Source of the DNA: Ruegeria_C sp040830705
GTDB taxonomy: Bacteria; Pseudomonadota; Alphaproteobacteria; Rhodobacterales; Rhodobacteraceae
DNA length: 64,000 nucleotides
Direction: 5' to 3'
NCBI GenBank assembly: GCA_040830705.1
Contig: JBFOME010000026.1
Location: forward strand, 32,829 to 96,828
Shown: positions 39,516 to 48,342 of the stretch, one piece after another
How positions within the stretch are numbered: the stretch's first letter is position 1
How the letters are laid out: every line of letters begins with the position of its first letter
Translations under genes and position numbers: made by a program
Notes under the pieces: generated by a model
The model's input: the letters and a program-made list of their open reading frames with translations, nothing else
What the model was told of the DNA's origin: nothing
The model's database searches: none

Positions 39516-40997
39516 ATGGGCGGACCGGCAAAGACACTCAGCCAACTGGCCCTGACTGCACGCGGCGGGGCCAATCCGCAGATAACGGGGCTGGCTGTCG
39601 ATAGCCGCGAGGTGAAGGACGGGTTCCTGTTTGCCGCGTTGCCGGGCACCCGCGTACATGGCGGTGAGTTCATCCAATACGCATTGCGGATGGGTGCGGC
39701 GGCGATCCTGACCGACACAGTCGGGGCCGGGATTGCGGCCAAGGAACTGGCCGCCTCCGATGCCGCGCTTGTTGTGACCGAAGACCCGAGACAGGCGCTG
39801 GCCTATGCCGCAGCGCTCTGGTTCGGCGCGCAGCCCGAGGTGATGGTGGCGGTGACTGGCACCAATGGCAAAACCTCGGTGGCCACGTTTGTGCGCCAGA
39901 TTTGGTCGGAGCTGGGACATAAGTCCGTCAATCTCGGCACCACCGGAGTTGAAGGAGCCTGGACCGCGCCGCTGGCCCATACCACGCCCGAGCCAATCAC
40001 TCTGCATCGCTGTCTAGCTCAGGCCGCAGAGGCGGGCGTCACCCATGCCGCGATGGAGGCCTCGTCACATGGGTTGGAACAGCGCCGCCTCGACGGTGTG
40101 CGGCTGGAGGCGGCCGGGTTTACCAATTTCACCCAGGATCATCTGGATTATCACGACACATTCGCGGCCTATTTTGCCGCCAAGGCGGGCCTCTTCCGCC
40201 GTGTGCTGCCGCCCGAAGGCACGGCGGTGATCAATATCGACGACCCCAAAGGGGCCGAGATGCGCGCCATTGCCGCCGCGCGTGGTCAGCAGATCATCAC
40301 AGTCGGGCACGGGGTCGGCGATCTGAACCTTCTCAACCAGCGCTTCGATGCAAACGGTCAGGATTTGCGCTTTTCTTATGAGGGCAAGGTTCATCAGACC
40401 CGCCTCAACCTGATCGGCGGATTTCAGGCGCAGAACGTCCTGATGGCCTGCGGGCTGGTGATCGCCGCAGCCGACGATCCCGAACGGGTTTTTGAAACCC
40501 TGCCGCATCTGACCACCGTGCGCGGACGGATGCAGCTGGCCGCAACCCGCGACAATGGCGCTACGGTGTTTGTCGACTATTCTCACACCCCCGATGCGGT
40601 GGCGACCGCGCTCAAGGCGTTGCGCCCGCATGTCATGGGCCGCCTTGTCGTCGTGGTCGGCGCGGGCGGTGATCGCGACACCGGCAAACGGCCCCTGATG
40701 GGGCAGGCGGCAGCGGACAATGCGGATGTTGTCTTTGTCACCGATGACAATCCACGCAGTGAGGACCCGGCCTTGATCCGGGCTGCCGTGATGGGCGGTG
40801 CCCCTGACGCCAGCGAGGTGGGCGACCGCGCCGAGGCGATCCTGCGCGGTGTCGACAGCTTGCAACCCGGCGACGCGCTACTGATCGCGGGCAAGGGCCA
40901 TGAAACCGGGCAGATCGTCGGCGACGATGTGTTGCCCTTCGACGATGTCGAACAGGCAAGCGTGGCCGTGGCCGCCTTGGATGGGAGAGGCGTATGA
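39516..40997 (+). CDS. murE: UDP-N-acetylmuramoyl-tripeptide synthetase MurE
   Basis: A 493-residue Mur ligase with the ATP loop TGTNGKTSVATF, a central domain (MEASSHGLEQRRLDG) and the C-terminal TDDNPRSEDP. The DNPR motif indicates that the enzyme adds meso-diaminopimelate, as expected in a proteobacterium. It is followed by murF with an ATGA overlap. Confidence 0.97.
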   Translation: MGGPAKTLSQLALTARGGANPQITGLAVDSREVKDGFLFAALPGTRVHGGEFIQYALRMGAAAILTDTVGAGIAAKELAASDAALVVTEDPRQALAYAAALWFGAQPEVMVAVTGTNGKTSVATFVRQIWSELGHKSVNLGTTGVEGAWTAPLAHTTPEPITLHRCLAQAAEAGVTHAAMEASSHGLEQRRLDGVRLEAAGFTNFTQDHLDYHDTFAAYFAAKAGLFRRVLPPEGTAVINIDDPKGAEMRAIAAARGQQIITVGHGVGDLNLLNQRFDANGQDLRFSYEGKVHQTRLNLIGGFQAQNVLMACGLVIAAADDPERVFETLPHLTTVRGRMQLAATRDNGATVFVDYSHTPDAVATALKALRPHVMGRLVVVVGAGGDRDTGKRPLMGQAAADNADVVFVTDDNPRSEDPALIRAAVMGGAPDASEVGDRAEAILRGVDSLQPGDALLIAGKGHETGQIVGDDVLPFDDVEQASVAVAALDGRGV

Positions 40998-42379
40998 CAC
41001 TCTGGACAAGTCTTGAAGCGGCGCAGGCCACTGGCGGGCGATCGACACAGGACTGGGAGGCGAGCGGCGTCTCCATCGACACCCGCACGATTGAGCCCGG
41101 CGATCTGTTCGTGGCCCTCAAGGATGTGCGCGATGGCCATGACTTCGTTGCGCAGGCGCTGGAAAAGGGCGCGGCGGCGGCTCTGGTCAGCCGCGTGCCC
41201 GAAGGCGTCGCCGAGGATGCTCCTCTGCTGATTGTGGATGACGTCCTGCATGGGTTGGAGGATCTGGGCCGCGCTGCCCGCGCCCGCACCGGCGCGAAAG
41301 TGGTCGCGGTGACCGGCAGCGTTGGAAAGACCTCGACCAAGGAAATGCTAGCGCAGATGCTGGGCGACCAGGGCGAGACCCATGCCAGCGTCGCGAGCTA
41401 CAACAACCATTGGGGCGTGCCGCTGACGCTGGCCCGGATGCCGCGCGACACCGAATTTGCGGTGATTGAGATCGGTATGAACCATCCGGGCGAAATCGCG
41501 CCGCTGGCCCGTCAGACCCGCCCGCATGTGGCGCTGATCACCACCGTCGCCCCTGCACATCTGGAGGCGTTCGAGTCGGTCGATGACATCGCCCGCGAAA
41601 AGGCGGCGATCTTTGACGGGCTGCCCCACAATGGTATCGCCATCATCAACGCCGATATCAAGCAGGCCGACATTCTGCGCGGCAAGGCCGATGAGGTTGG
41701 TGCACGGGTGCTGACATTTGGCAGGAATGCGACGGATTTCAAACTGGTCGAGCTTGAAACCGATGGCACATCGACAATGGCCAAGGCGAATATCTATGGC
41801 TCGGTTCTGGGCTACAAGATCCACTCCCCAGGCACGCATTTCGCTATGAACGGGCTGGGTGCGATCCTCGCCAGCGCGGCGTTGGGTGCGGATCTGATCC
41901 AGGCAATCACCGCGCTCAAGGATTGGGTGCCCTATCATGGTCGCGGCACGCGGCGGAAGATGGAGCTGCCGACCGGTGGCATCATTCAGGTGCTTGACGA
42001 CAGCTACAACGCCAACCCCGCATCGATGGCTTCGGCGCTTGAAGTGCTGGGCGCCACCAAGGGCCGCCGCCGGGTGGCGATTCTGGGCGATATGAAAGAA
42101 CTGGGACCGATGGCCGAGGCGTTTCATGCTGATCTTGCCGATCTGGATGCGATGGAAAACGTGGACAAAGTTCATTGCATCGGCCCGCTGATGAAGGCGC
42201 TTCACGATGCCTTACCTGACGACAAACGCGGCGAATGGACCGAGGCCAGCGCCGAGATGGTGCCATTGCTGCCCGATCTGATCGAAGGAGGCGATATTGT
42301 GCTTGCCAAAGGCTCACTGAGCATGGGATTGGCGCAGATCGTTGACGGCATGCGCCATATGGGCGACGGAGCCGATTAA
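40994..42379 (+). CDS. murF: UDP-MurNAc-tripeptide D-alanyl-D-alanine ligase
   Basis: The 461-residue Mur ligase has the N-terminal SIDTRTIEPGDLFVAL, the ATP loop VTGSVGKTSTKEML, NNHWGVPLTLARMP and the late DDSYNANPASM typical of MurF. It adds D-Ala-D-Ala to the UDP-MurNAc tripeptide in the cytoplasm. It is coupled to murE by the overlapping ATGA. Confidence 0.97.
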   Translation: MTLWTSLEAAQATGGRSTQDWEASGVSIDTRTIEPGDLFVALKDVRDGHDFVAQALEKGAAAALVSRVPEGVAEDAPLLIVDDVLHGLEDLGRAARARTGAKVVAVTGSVGKTSTKEMLAQMLGDQGETHASVASYNNHWGVPLTLARMPRDTEFAVIEIGMNHPGEIAPLARQTRPHVALITTVAPAHLEAFESVDDIAREKAAIFDGLPHNGIAIINADIKQADILRGKADEVGARVLTFGRNATDFKLVELETDGTSTMAKANIYGSVLGYKIHSPGTHFAMNGLGAILASAALGADLIQAITALKDWVPYHGRGTRRKMELPTGGIIQVLDDSYNANPASMASALEVLGATKGRRRVAILGDMKELGPMAEAFHADLADLDAMENVDKVHCIGPLMKALHDALPDDKRGEWTEASAEMVPLLPDLIEGGDIVLAKGSLSMGLAQIVDGMRHMGDGAD

Positions 42380-42407
42380 AACAATACGAACGAGGGACCG
42401 TTCTGAA

Positions 42408-43490
42408 ATGCTGTACTGGTTGACCGCCCTGTCGGATGGAGGGGATTTCTTTAACCTCTTCCGCTATATCACCTTCCGTGCGGGCGGAGCTTTTATGACG
42501 GCCTTGATCTTCGGGTTTCTGTTCGGACGCCCTCTGATCAACGTATTGCGTCGCAAGCAGGGCAAGGGTCAACCCATTCGCGACGATGGCCCCGAGGGGC
42601 ATTTCTCCAAAGCCGGAACGCCCACCATGGGCGGGCTGCTGATCGTGGGCGCGCTGCTCAGCTCGACCTTGCTCTGGGCGCGGCTCGACAACCCGTTTGT
42701 GTGGCTGGTGATCTTTGTGACGCTGGCCTATGCGCTGATCGGATTTGCCGATGACTATGCCAAAGTCTCGAAACAGAACACCAAGGGCGTGCCGGGAAAG
42801 GTGCGGCTCGCGCTGGGCATCATCATCGCGGTGATCGCGTCGGCCTGGGCGGCGGCCTATCACCCGGACATGCTACGCAACCAACTGGCCTTGCCGGTAT
42901 TTAAGGATACGCTGATCAATCTGGGTGTCTTCTATATCCCGTTCTCGATCATCGTGATCGTTGGCGCGGCCAATGCGGTGAACCTGACCGACGGGCTTGA
43001 CGGGCTGGCGATTATGCCGGTGATGATTGCGGGCACCACGCTGGGCATCATTGCCTATGCGGTGGGCCGCGTCGACTTTACCGAATATCTCGATGTGCAT
43101 TACGTGCCGGGCACGGGCGAAATCCTGATCTTTGCCGCAGCACTTTTTGGCGCGGGGCTCGGGTTCCTTTGGTACAATGCACCGCCTGCGGCGGTGTTCA
43201 TGGGTGATACCGGCTCGCTGGCGCTGGGCGGCGCGCTCGGCGCGATCGCGGTGGCAACGAAACACGAACTGGTGCTGGCCGTAGTCGGCGGGCTGTTCGT
43301 GATAGAGGCGCTGAGTGTGATCATTCAAGTGCTCTATTACAAACGCACCGGCAAGCGCGTGTTCCTGATGGCCCCGATCCATCACCACTACGAGAAAAAG
43401 GGTTGGGCGGAATCCACAATCGTAATCCGGTTCTGGATCATCTCGCTGATCCTGGCGATGATCGGGCTGGCCACGCTCAAGGTTCGGTGA
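42408..43490 (+). CDS. mraY: Phospho-MurNAc-pentapeptide translocase
   Basis: A 360-residue polytopic enzyme with ten predicted helices. The Asp-rich FADDYAKVSKQNTKGVPGK and NLTDGLDGLA carry the catalytic aspartates, and APIHHHYEKKGW is the metal-binding His loop. It transfers phospho-MurNAc-pentapeptide to undecaprenyl phosphate to give lipid I. ATG 42408 matches the family start MLYWL. Its TGA overlaps the GTG start of the next gene. Confidence 0.98.
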   Translation: MLYWLTALSDGGDFFNLFRYITFRAGGAFMTALIFGFLFGRPLINVLRRKQGKGQPIRDDGPEGHFSKAGTPTMGGLLIVGALLSSTLLWARLDNPFVWLVIFVTLAYALIGFADDYAKVSKQNTKGVPGKVRLALGIIIAVIASAWAAAYHPDMLRNQLALPVFKDTLINLGVFYIPFSIIVIVGAANAVNLTDGLDGLAIMPVMIAGTTLGIIAYAVGRVDFTEYLDVHYVPGTGEILIFAAALFGAGLGFLWYNAPPAAVFMGDTGSLALGGALGAIAVATKHELVLAVVGGLFVIEALSVIIQVLYYKRTGKRVFLMAPIHHHYEKKGWAESTIVIRFWIISLILAMIGLATLKVR

Positions 43491-44032
43491 CACAGCGCCG
43501 GATCGTCCTGTCGGGCTGCTCGGGCGGTGGCAAATCTACGCTGCTGCAAGAAATGGCGCGCCGGGGTTACGCCACGGTGCCCGAGCCGGGTCGCCGCATC
43601 ATCGCGCAGGAGCGCGAGACTGGTGGGCAGGCCCTGCCTTGGATCAATCCCGCAGCTTTCTGCCATCGTGCCATAGACATGGCGATCGAGGATTTGCGTG
43701 TCGCAACTGGCGACCCGGTGATCTTCGACCGCTCGGCGCTGGACGCGATGATCTGGTTTGACCGGACCGGTAGTGAGCTGTCACAGACCACGCGGCAACA
43801 GGTGCTCAACCTTGGCTATGACCAACGCGTCTATCTGACGCCGCCCTGGCCCGAGATCTTTAAGACTGACACAGACCGCAAACACGTGATGGTCGACGCC
43901 CTTGCGGAATACGAGGCGTTATGTAACCGCTTACCGCGTTACGGGTTTCAGACGGTTCTGGTCCCCAAACTGCCCGTTTCCGAGCGGGCGGACTGGTTTG
44001 AGGTGCAATTGAAGGAAGGGGCGACGAGATGA
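43487..44032 (+). CDS. AAA-type ATP-binding protein inserted in the dcw cluster
   Basis: A 181-residue P-loop protein: Walker A GCSGGGKST at residues 10-18, ERETGGQALP and an Asp-rich stretch VIFDRSALDAMIWFDR that acts as a Walker-B-like segment. The fold resembles the AAA_28 family of predicted nucleotide or nucleoside kinases. The substrate is unknown. GTG 43487 overlaps the mraY stop in GTGA, so it is coupled to mraY. It is not part of the common dcw gene set. Confidence 0.78.
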   Translation: MTQRRIVLSGCSGGGKSTLLQEMARRGYATVPEPGRRIIAQERETGGQALPWINPAAFCHRAIDMAIEDLRVATGDPVIFDRSALDAMIWFDRTGSELSQTTRQQVLNLGYDQRVYLTPPWPEIFKTDTDRKHVMVDALAEYEALCNRLPRYGFQTVLVPKLPVSERADWFEVQLKEGATR

Positions 44033-44111
44033 TCACGCTCCTGCAGATCAAGCTTTTCACTATGTGTCCCTGCGTACGAGCGTGCCCCGACATTTTCATA
44101 ACGGCAAATTG

Positions 44112-45539
44112 ATGGATCAGATGTCTCAGTTCATTTCGGATCACGGTACATTACTGGGAACCATAGCTGCGGTCATCGCCATCGTCGAATTTGTCTTCAA
44201 ACCGTTTCGGTTGCTTCTGGCCAGATGGAAGAAACCCGATACCGTTGCGCTGGATGACAAGACCGTGGCCGCCATTGCCGGGGAGCGGGACAAGGACGGG
44301 CCGAAGCTGACGGTGCCCGAATTCATCCGCATGCGCCGAGAATTCAAGGCAGAGCTGGAGGCGGAACTGGCGCAGACGACGGGTCAGGAAACCGAGATTC
44401 TGCGTGCCCGGATCACCGAGCTTGAACGCCAGATCGCCAATCCCGATGCAGCGCTGGCCGAGGCAAAGGCGCGTATCGTCGAGCTCGAAGAATTGTTGGA
44501 ACGGTCCGGAAACGAGATCGGCGGCGACAGGATCGCCGAGGCGCGCGCGGCGTTGGAACAGGGCGATTATTCTATCGCAGATGGGATATTTGCCGAAATC
44601 GAGGCGCGCAGCGAGATGGCCGTGAAACGGGCTGCCCGCGCTGCATTCGGGCGCGGTGAGATCGCCGAGGCAGAGGTCCGCTGGCACGACGCGGCCAAGC
44701 ACTATTCCCGTGCGGCCGAACTGAACCCGACTTATGACACGCTGCTTAGGGCAGGGATATTCTTGCACCATTCCGGGGATTATGCAGCAAGCACAAAAAT
44801 AGGGGAGCGCCTGCTCAAGTTCTCCCGGCAAGAATTTGGGGAAACGCACCAAAAAACGACTACCGCCATTAATAATCTGGCGGCAAGCTGTCGGGCACAA
44901 GGTCGTGCGGACAAGGCCGAGCTGCTCTATCGCGAGGCGTTGAAGAACAGCCGCGAAACGATAGGTATCGAGCATCCCGCCTATGCGACCCGCCTCAACA
45001 ACCTTGCCGGTTTGCTTCGAGAGACGGGCCGCTATGACGAGGCCGAGCCGCTCTATCGCGAGGCGCTCAAGATAAGCCGCGAGACGGTGGGTGTCGAACA
45101 TTCCGCCTATGCCACCCGCCTCAACAACCTCGCCGTGTTGCTGAATGAGACTGGCCGTTACGACGAGGCCGAGCCACTCTATCGCGAGGCGTTGGAGATC
45201 GGCCGCAAAACGTTAGGTATCGAACATCCTGAGTATGCGATACGCCTCAGCAACCTCGCCTTGTTGTTTCGAATGACCGGTCGATATGACGAGGCCGAGC
45301 CGCTCTATCGCGAGGCGCTGGAGGTCGGTCTCAAAACGATAGGTGTCAAGCATCCTGACTATGCCGCTCGCCTCAACAACCTTGCCGGTTTGCTGCGCGC
45401 AACCGGCCGGTATGAAGACGCCGAACGGCTCTTTCGTGAGGCGCTGGCGATATCTGAGAAGGCCCTTGGGGCTGAGCACCCTCAAACAAAAACGGTTCAG
45501 AAAAATCTGCAAACTTTGCTGGACGAGGGCGAGGGGTGA
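44112..45539 (+). CDS. Membrane-anchored protein with kinesin-light-chain-type TPR repeats
   Basis: About 475 residues: an N-terminal membrane segment (LGTIAAVIAIVEFVFKPFRL), a charged helical region with coiled-coil character to about residue 150, and five clear 42-residue TPR repeats of the form NNLAxLLRxTGRYDEAEPLYREAL. The repeats are very alike at the DNA level too (period 126 bases, about 44870-45500), which favours recent duplication. TPR arrays bind partner proteins. The gene is probably an insertion between mraY and murD; its work in wall synthesis is unknown. The start is uncertain: GTG 44064 or ATG 44112. Confidence 0.75.
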   Translation: MDQMSQFISDHGTLLGTIAAVIAIVEFVFKPFRLLLARWKKPDTVALDDKTVAAIAGERDKDGPKLTVPEFIRMRREFKAELEAELAQTTGQETEILRARITELERQIANPDAALAEAKARIVELEELLERSGNEIGGDRIAEARAALEQGDYSIADGIFAEIEARSEMAVKRAARAAFGRGEIAEAEVRWHDAAKHYSRAAELNPTYDTLLRAGIFLHHSGDYAASTKIGERLLKFSRQEFGETHQKTTTAINNLAASCRAQGRADKAELLYREALKNSRETIGIEHPAYATRLNNLAGLLRETGRYDEAEPLYREALKISRETVGVEHSAYATRLNNLAVLLNETGRYDEAEPLYREALEIGRKTLGIEHPEYAIRLSNLALLFRMTGRYDEAEPLYREALEVGLKTIGVKHPDYAARLNNLAGLLRATGRYEDAERLFREALAISEKALGAEHPQTKTVQKNLQTLLDEGEG

Positions 45540-45617
45540 TGGCGTGCATCGGCTTGCCTTTCCCGACCGACCCGGTGCAGGTTGCGCCGTAAGGATGTAG
45601 CGAGACGGAGGTTCGGC

Positions 45618-47012
45618 GTGATCCCGGTCAAGGGTTTTGCGGGCAAGCAGGTGGCGGTTCTGGGGTTGGGCCGGTCTGGTCTGGTGGCTGCGCGTGCATT
45701 GCGCGAAGGTGGGGCAGAGCCCATCTGCTGGGACGACAACCCGGCGGCGCGCGAGACTGCCGAGGCTGAAGGCTTTGTCTGCCGCGACCTACTCAAGCAA
45801 GGGGCGTTCGAAGAGATTGCAACGCTGATCGTCTCGCCCGGCATCCCGCATCTCTATCCCAAACCCAACCTTGTGATCATGGCCGCGCAGGAGGCGGGCG
45901 TGCCGGTCGATAATGACATTGGCCTCTTCTTCCGTTCTTTCGCGACGCGGGAGTGGGAGCGGTTCGACACCATGCCGCGTGTGGTCGCTGTGACCGGATC
46001 GAATGGCAAATCCACCACCGCCGCACTGATCCACCACATCCTGACCGAAGCGGGGCGGGCCTCGCAACTGGCGGGCAATATCGGGCGCGGGGTGCTGGAT
46101 ATCGATCCCGGCAGCGATGGCTCGGTGGTGGTGCTGGAACTCAGCAGCTACCAGACCGATCTGGCCCGCGCGCTGACGCCAGATGTGGCCGTCTTCACCA
46201 ATCTCAGCCCCGATCATCTGGATCGTCATGGCGGCATGGGCGGCTATTTCGCCGCCAAACGCCGTCTGTTTGCCGAAGGTGGCCCGGATCGGGCAGTGAT
46301 CGGCATCGACGAGGCCGAAGGGGCCTATCTGTCGGGCCAAATGGCCGAGGGGCCGGGTGATGACCGGGTGATCCGCGTCTCGGTGGCGCGCAAACTGACG
46401 GGGCCGGGCTGGCAGGTCTTTGCCCGCAAGGGGTATCTGTCGGAATACCGCAAAGGGCGGCAGGCGGGGTCGATCGACCTGCGCCAGATCCGGGGCTTGC
46501 CGGGCGTGCATAATCACCAGAACGCCTGCGCCGCTTACGCCGCTTGCCGCGCGCTGGGGCTTGCGCCGCGCGAGATCGAAAGGGCAATGCATTCCTTTCC
46601 GGGCTTGCCTCATCGCAGCCAGATCATCGCCGAGGCGGATGGCATCACTTATGTCAACGACTCCAAGGCCACCAATGTGGACAGCGCTGCCAAGGCTCTT
46701 CAGGCTTTCACCAATATCCGCTGGATCTGCGGCGGGCTTGAGAAAGAGGGCGGTCTGGAGGGTCTGAGCGGTGCTCTGAGTGCGGTCGCCAAGGCCTATG
46801 TGATCGGGCGCGAGGCAGCAGGGTTTGCCATGCAGTTGGATGTCGAGGCCGAGGTTTGCACCACCATGTCCAAAGCCGTCGAGCGGGCGATGGCCGAGGC
46901 ACAGACGGGTGATACGGTTCTGTTGGCGCCCGCCGCCGCGAGCTTTGATCAATATGACAACTTTGAACAACGCGGCGAGGATTTCACGGCCGAAGTTCTG
47001 GGCAGGCTGTAA
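45618..47012 (+). CDS. murD: UDP-N-acetylmuramoylalanine--D-glutamate ligase
   Basis: A 464-residue Mur ligase starting at GTG 45618 with the ribosome site CGGAGG. It has the UDP-binding GLGRSGLVAARALREGG, the ATP loop VTGSNGKSTTAALIHH, FTNLSPDHLDRHGG and HRSQIIAEADGITYVNDSKATN. It adds D-glutamate to UDP-MurNAc-L-Ala. The two unusual genes before it are not Mur-related. Confidence 0.96.
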   Translation: MIPVKGFAGKQVAVLGLGRSGLVAARALREGGAEPICWDDNPAARETAEAEGFVCRDLLKQGAFEEIATLIVSPGIPHLYPKPNLVIMAAQEAGVPVDNDIGLFFRSFATREWERFDTMPRVVAVTGSNGKSTTAALIHHILTEAGRASQLAGNIGRGVLDIDPGSDGSVVVLELSSYQTDLARALTPDVAVFTNLSPDHLDRHGGMGGYFAAKRRLFAEGGPDRAVIGIDEAEGAYLSGQMAEGPGDDRVIRVSVARKLTGPGWQVFARKGYLSEYRKGRQAGSIDLRQIRGLPGVHNHQNACAAYAACRALGLAPREIERAMHSFPGLPHRSQIIAEADGITYVNDSKATNVDSAAKALQAFTNIRWICGGLEKEGGLEGLSGALSAVAKAYVIGREAAGFAMQLDVEAEVCTTMSKAVERAMAEAQTGDTVLLAPAAASFDQYDNFEQRGEDFTAEVLGRL

Positions 47013-47023
47013 GAGCGCGCTTT

Positions 47024-48214
47024 CTACCCGATAGGCCTAGCCTTCGCGATGGCGATACCAGCCGCATGACCCGAGGACCACGCCCATTGAAAGTTGTAGC
47101 CGCCCAGCCAGCCCGTCACATCGACCGCTTCGCCGATTGCATAGAGACCGGGCACGGTTTTGGCCTGCATGGTTTTTGACGATAGCCCGTCGGTATCGAT
47201 GCCGCCCAGCGTGACCTCGGCCGTGCGATACCCTTCGGTCCCCGAGGGCGTCAGGCGCCAGGCCTGCAAGGAGTCACAAAGGCTCTTCAGCCGCGCATCC
47301 GACTGATCGGCCAGATTGCCCTCTAGGTCTAGCTCAGGTTTCAGCACTTCGACCAACCGGGCCGGCAGGTGACGCGCAAGCTCGGTGGTCAGCGCCTTGC
47401 GCCCTCCATCCTGCCGTTGCCCGCGCAAAAGGTCGTAAAGCGCAATATCGGGCATCAGATTCACCGAAACCGCCTCGCCCTCGCGCCAGTAGGAGGAGAG
47501 TTGCAACACCGCCGGGCCGCTCAGGCCCCGATGGGTAAAGAGCAGCGCTTCTTCGAAAGACGTAATTGTGTTGCTGAGGCGGACCGGCAGCGAAACACCC
47601 GCGAGCGGTTTGAAGCGGCCTTCGGGGAAGGTGAAAGGGACCAGCGCTGGACGGGTGTCGGTTACCGCCAGCCCGAATTGCCGCGCTATATCGTAGGCGA
47701 GGCCGGTGGCGCCCATCTTGGGAATAGACTTGCCGCCGGTCGCAAGCACCAGATTGCGGCAGGTGAGCGACAGGGTCTTGCCCTCACGGTCAAGGTCAAG
47801 ACGAAACCCCCCGCTGCATTGTTCGACCCCTCGCACCGACGTCGACAACCAAAGCTCGACCCCGGCCTGTTGCAGTTGATCCACCAGCAATGCGACGATC
47901 TGTTTCGATGACCCATCGCAAAACAGCTGCCCCAGCGTCTTTTCATGCCAGGCGATGCCGTGCCGGTTCACCAGATCGATGAAGTCCCACTGCGTATACC
48001 GCGCCAGCGCCGATTTGCAGAAATGCGGGTTGCCGGACAGGAAGTTTCCGGGCTCAGCATAAAGATTGGTGAAATTGCAGCGCCCGCCGCCTGAAATTCG
48101 GATCTTTTCACCCGGCGCACGCGCGTGATCCAGCACCAGCGTGCGGCCGCCGCAATGGGCGGCGCACATCATTCCGGCCGCACCGGCGCCGAGTATGATT
48201 GTCTGATACTCCAT
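47024..48214 (-). CDS. HI0933/YhiN-family NAD(P)/FAD-dependent oxidoreductase
   Basis: A 396-residue flavoprotein on the opposite strand to the surrounding dcw genes. The FAD motif ILGAGAAGMMCAAHCG starts the protein and GGGRCNFTN is a hallmark of the HI0933 family, as is the end GWLGGYNFQWAWSSGHAAG. The substrate is unknown. It converges with murD across 11 bases and diverges from ftsW, so it splits the cluster into two transcription units. Confidence 0.9.
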   Translation of the reverse strand: MEYQTIILGAGAAGMMCAAHCGGRTLVLDHARAPGEKIRISGGGRCNFTNLYAEPGNFLSGNPHFCKSALARYTQWDFIDLVNRHGIAWHEKTLGQLFCDGSSKQIVALLVDQLQQAGVELWLSTSVRGVEQCSGGFRLDLDREGKTLSLTCRNLVLATGGKSIPKMGATGLAYDIARQFGLAVTDTRPALVPFTFPEGRFKPLAGVSLPVRLSNTITSFEEALLFTHRGLSGPAVLQLSSYWREGEAVSVNLMPDIALYDLLRGQRQDGGRKALTTELARHLPARLVEVLKPELDLEGNLADQSDARLKSLCDSLQAWRLTPSGTEGYRTAEVTLGGIDTDGLSSKTMQAKTVPGLYAIGEAVDVTGWLGGYNFQWAWSSGHAAGIAIAKARPIG

Positions 48215-48342
48215 GCACCGCCCTTGGCCGGTAAACCGGGCTTTGGCAAGAGGAAGAGGCTGGCCTGAGAGGCGAAATTCCTGTAGCCTGCGCTCAGACC
48301 CCGAAAACGGGGCGCAAGTGAGGCAGAAAACGGCGGTATCTC

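Noticed and set aside
38086..39537. A 483-codon frame opposite ftsI
   Set aside because: Antisense shadow; ftsI motifs are intact and nothing is recognisable in the frame.
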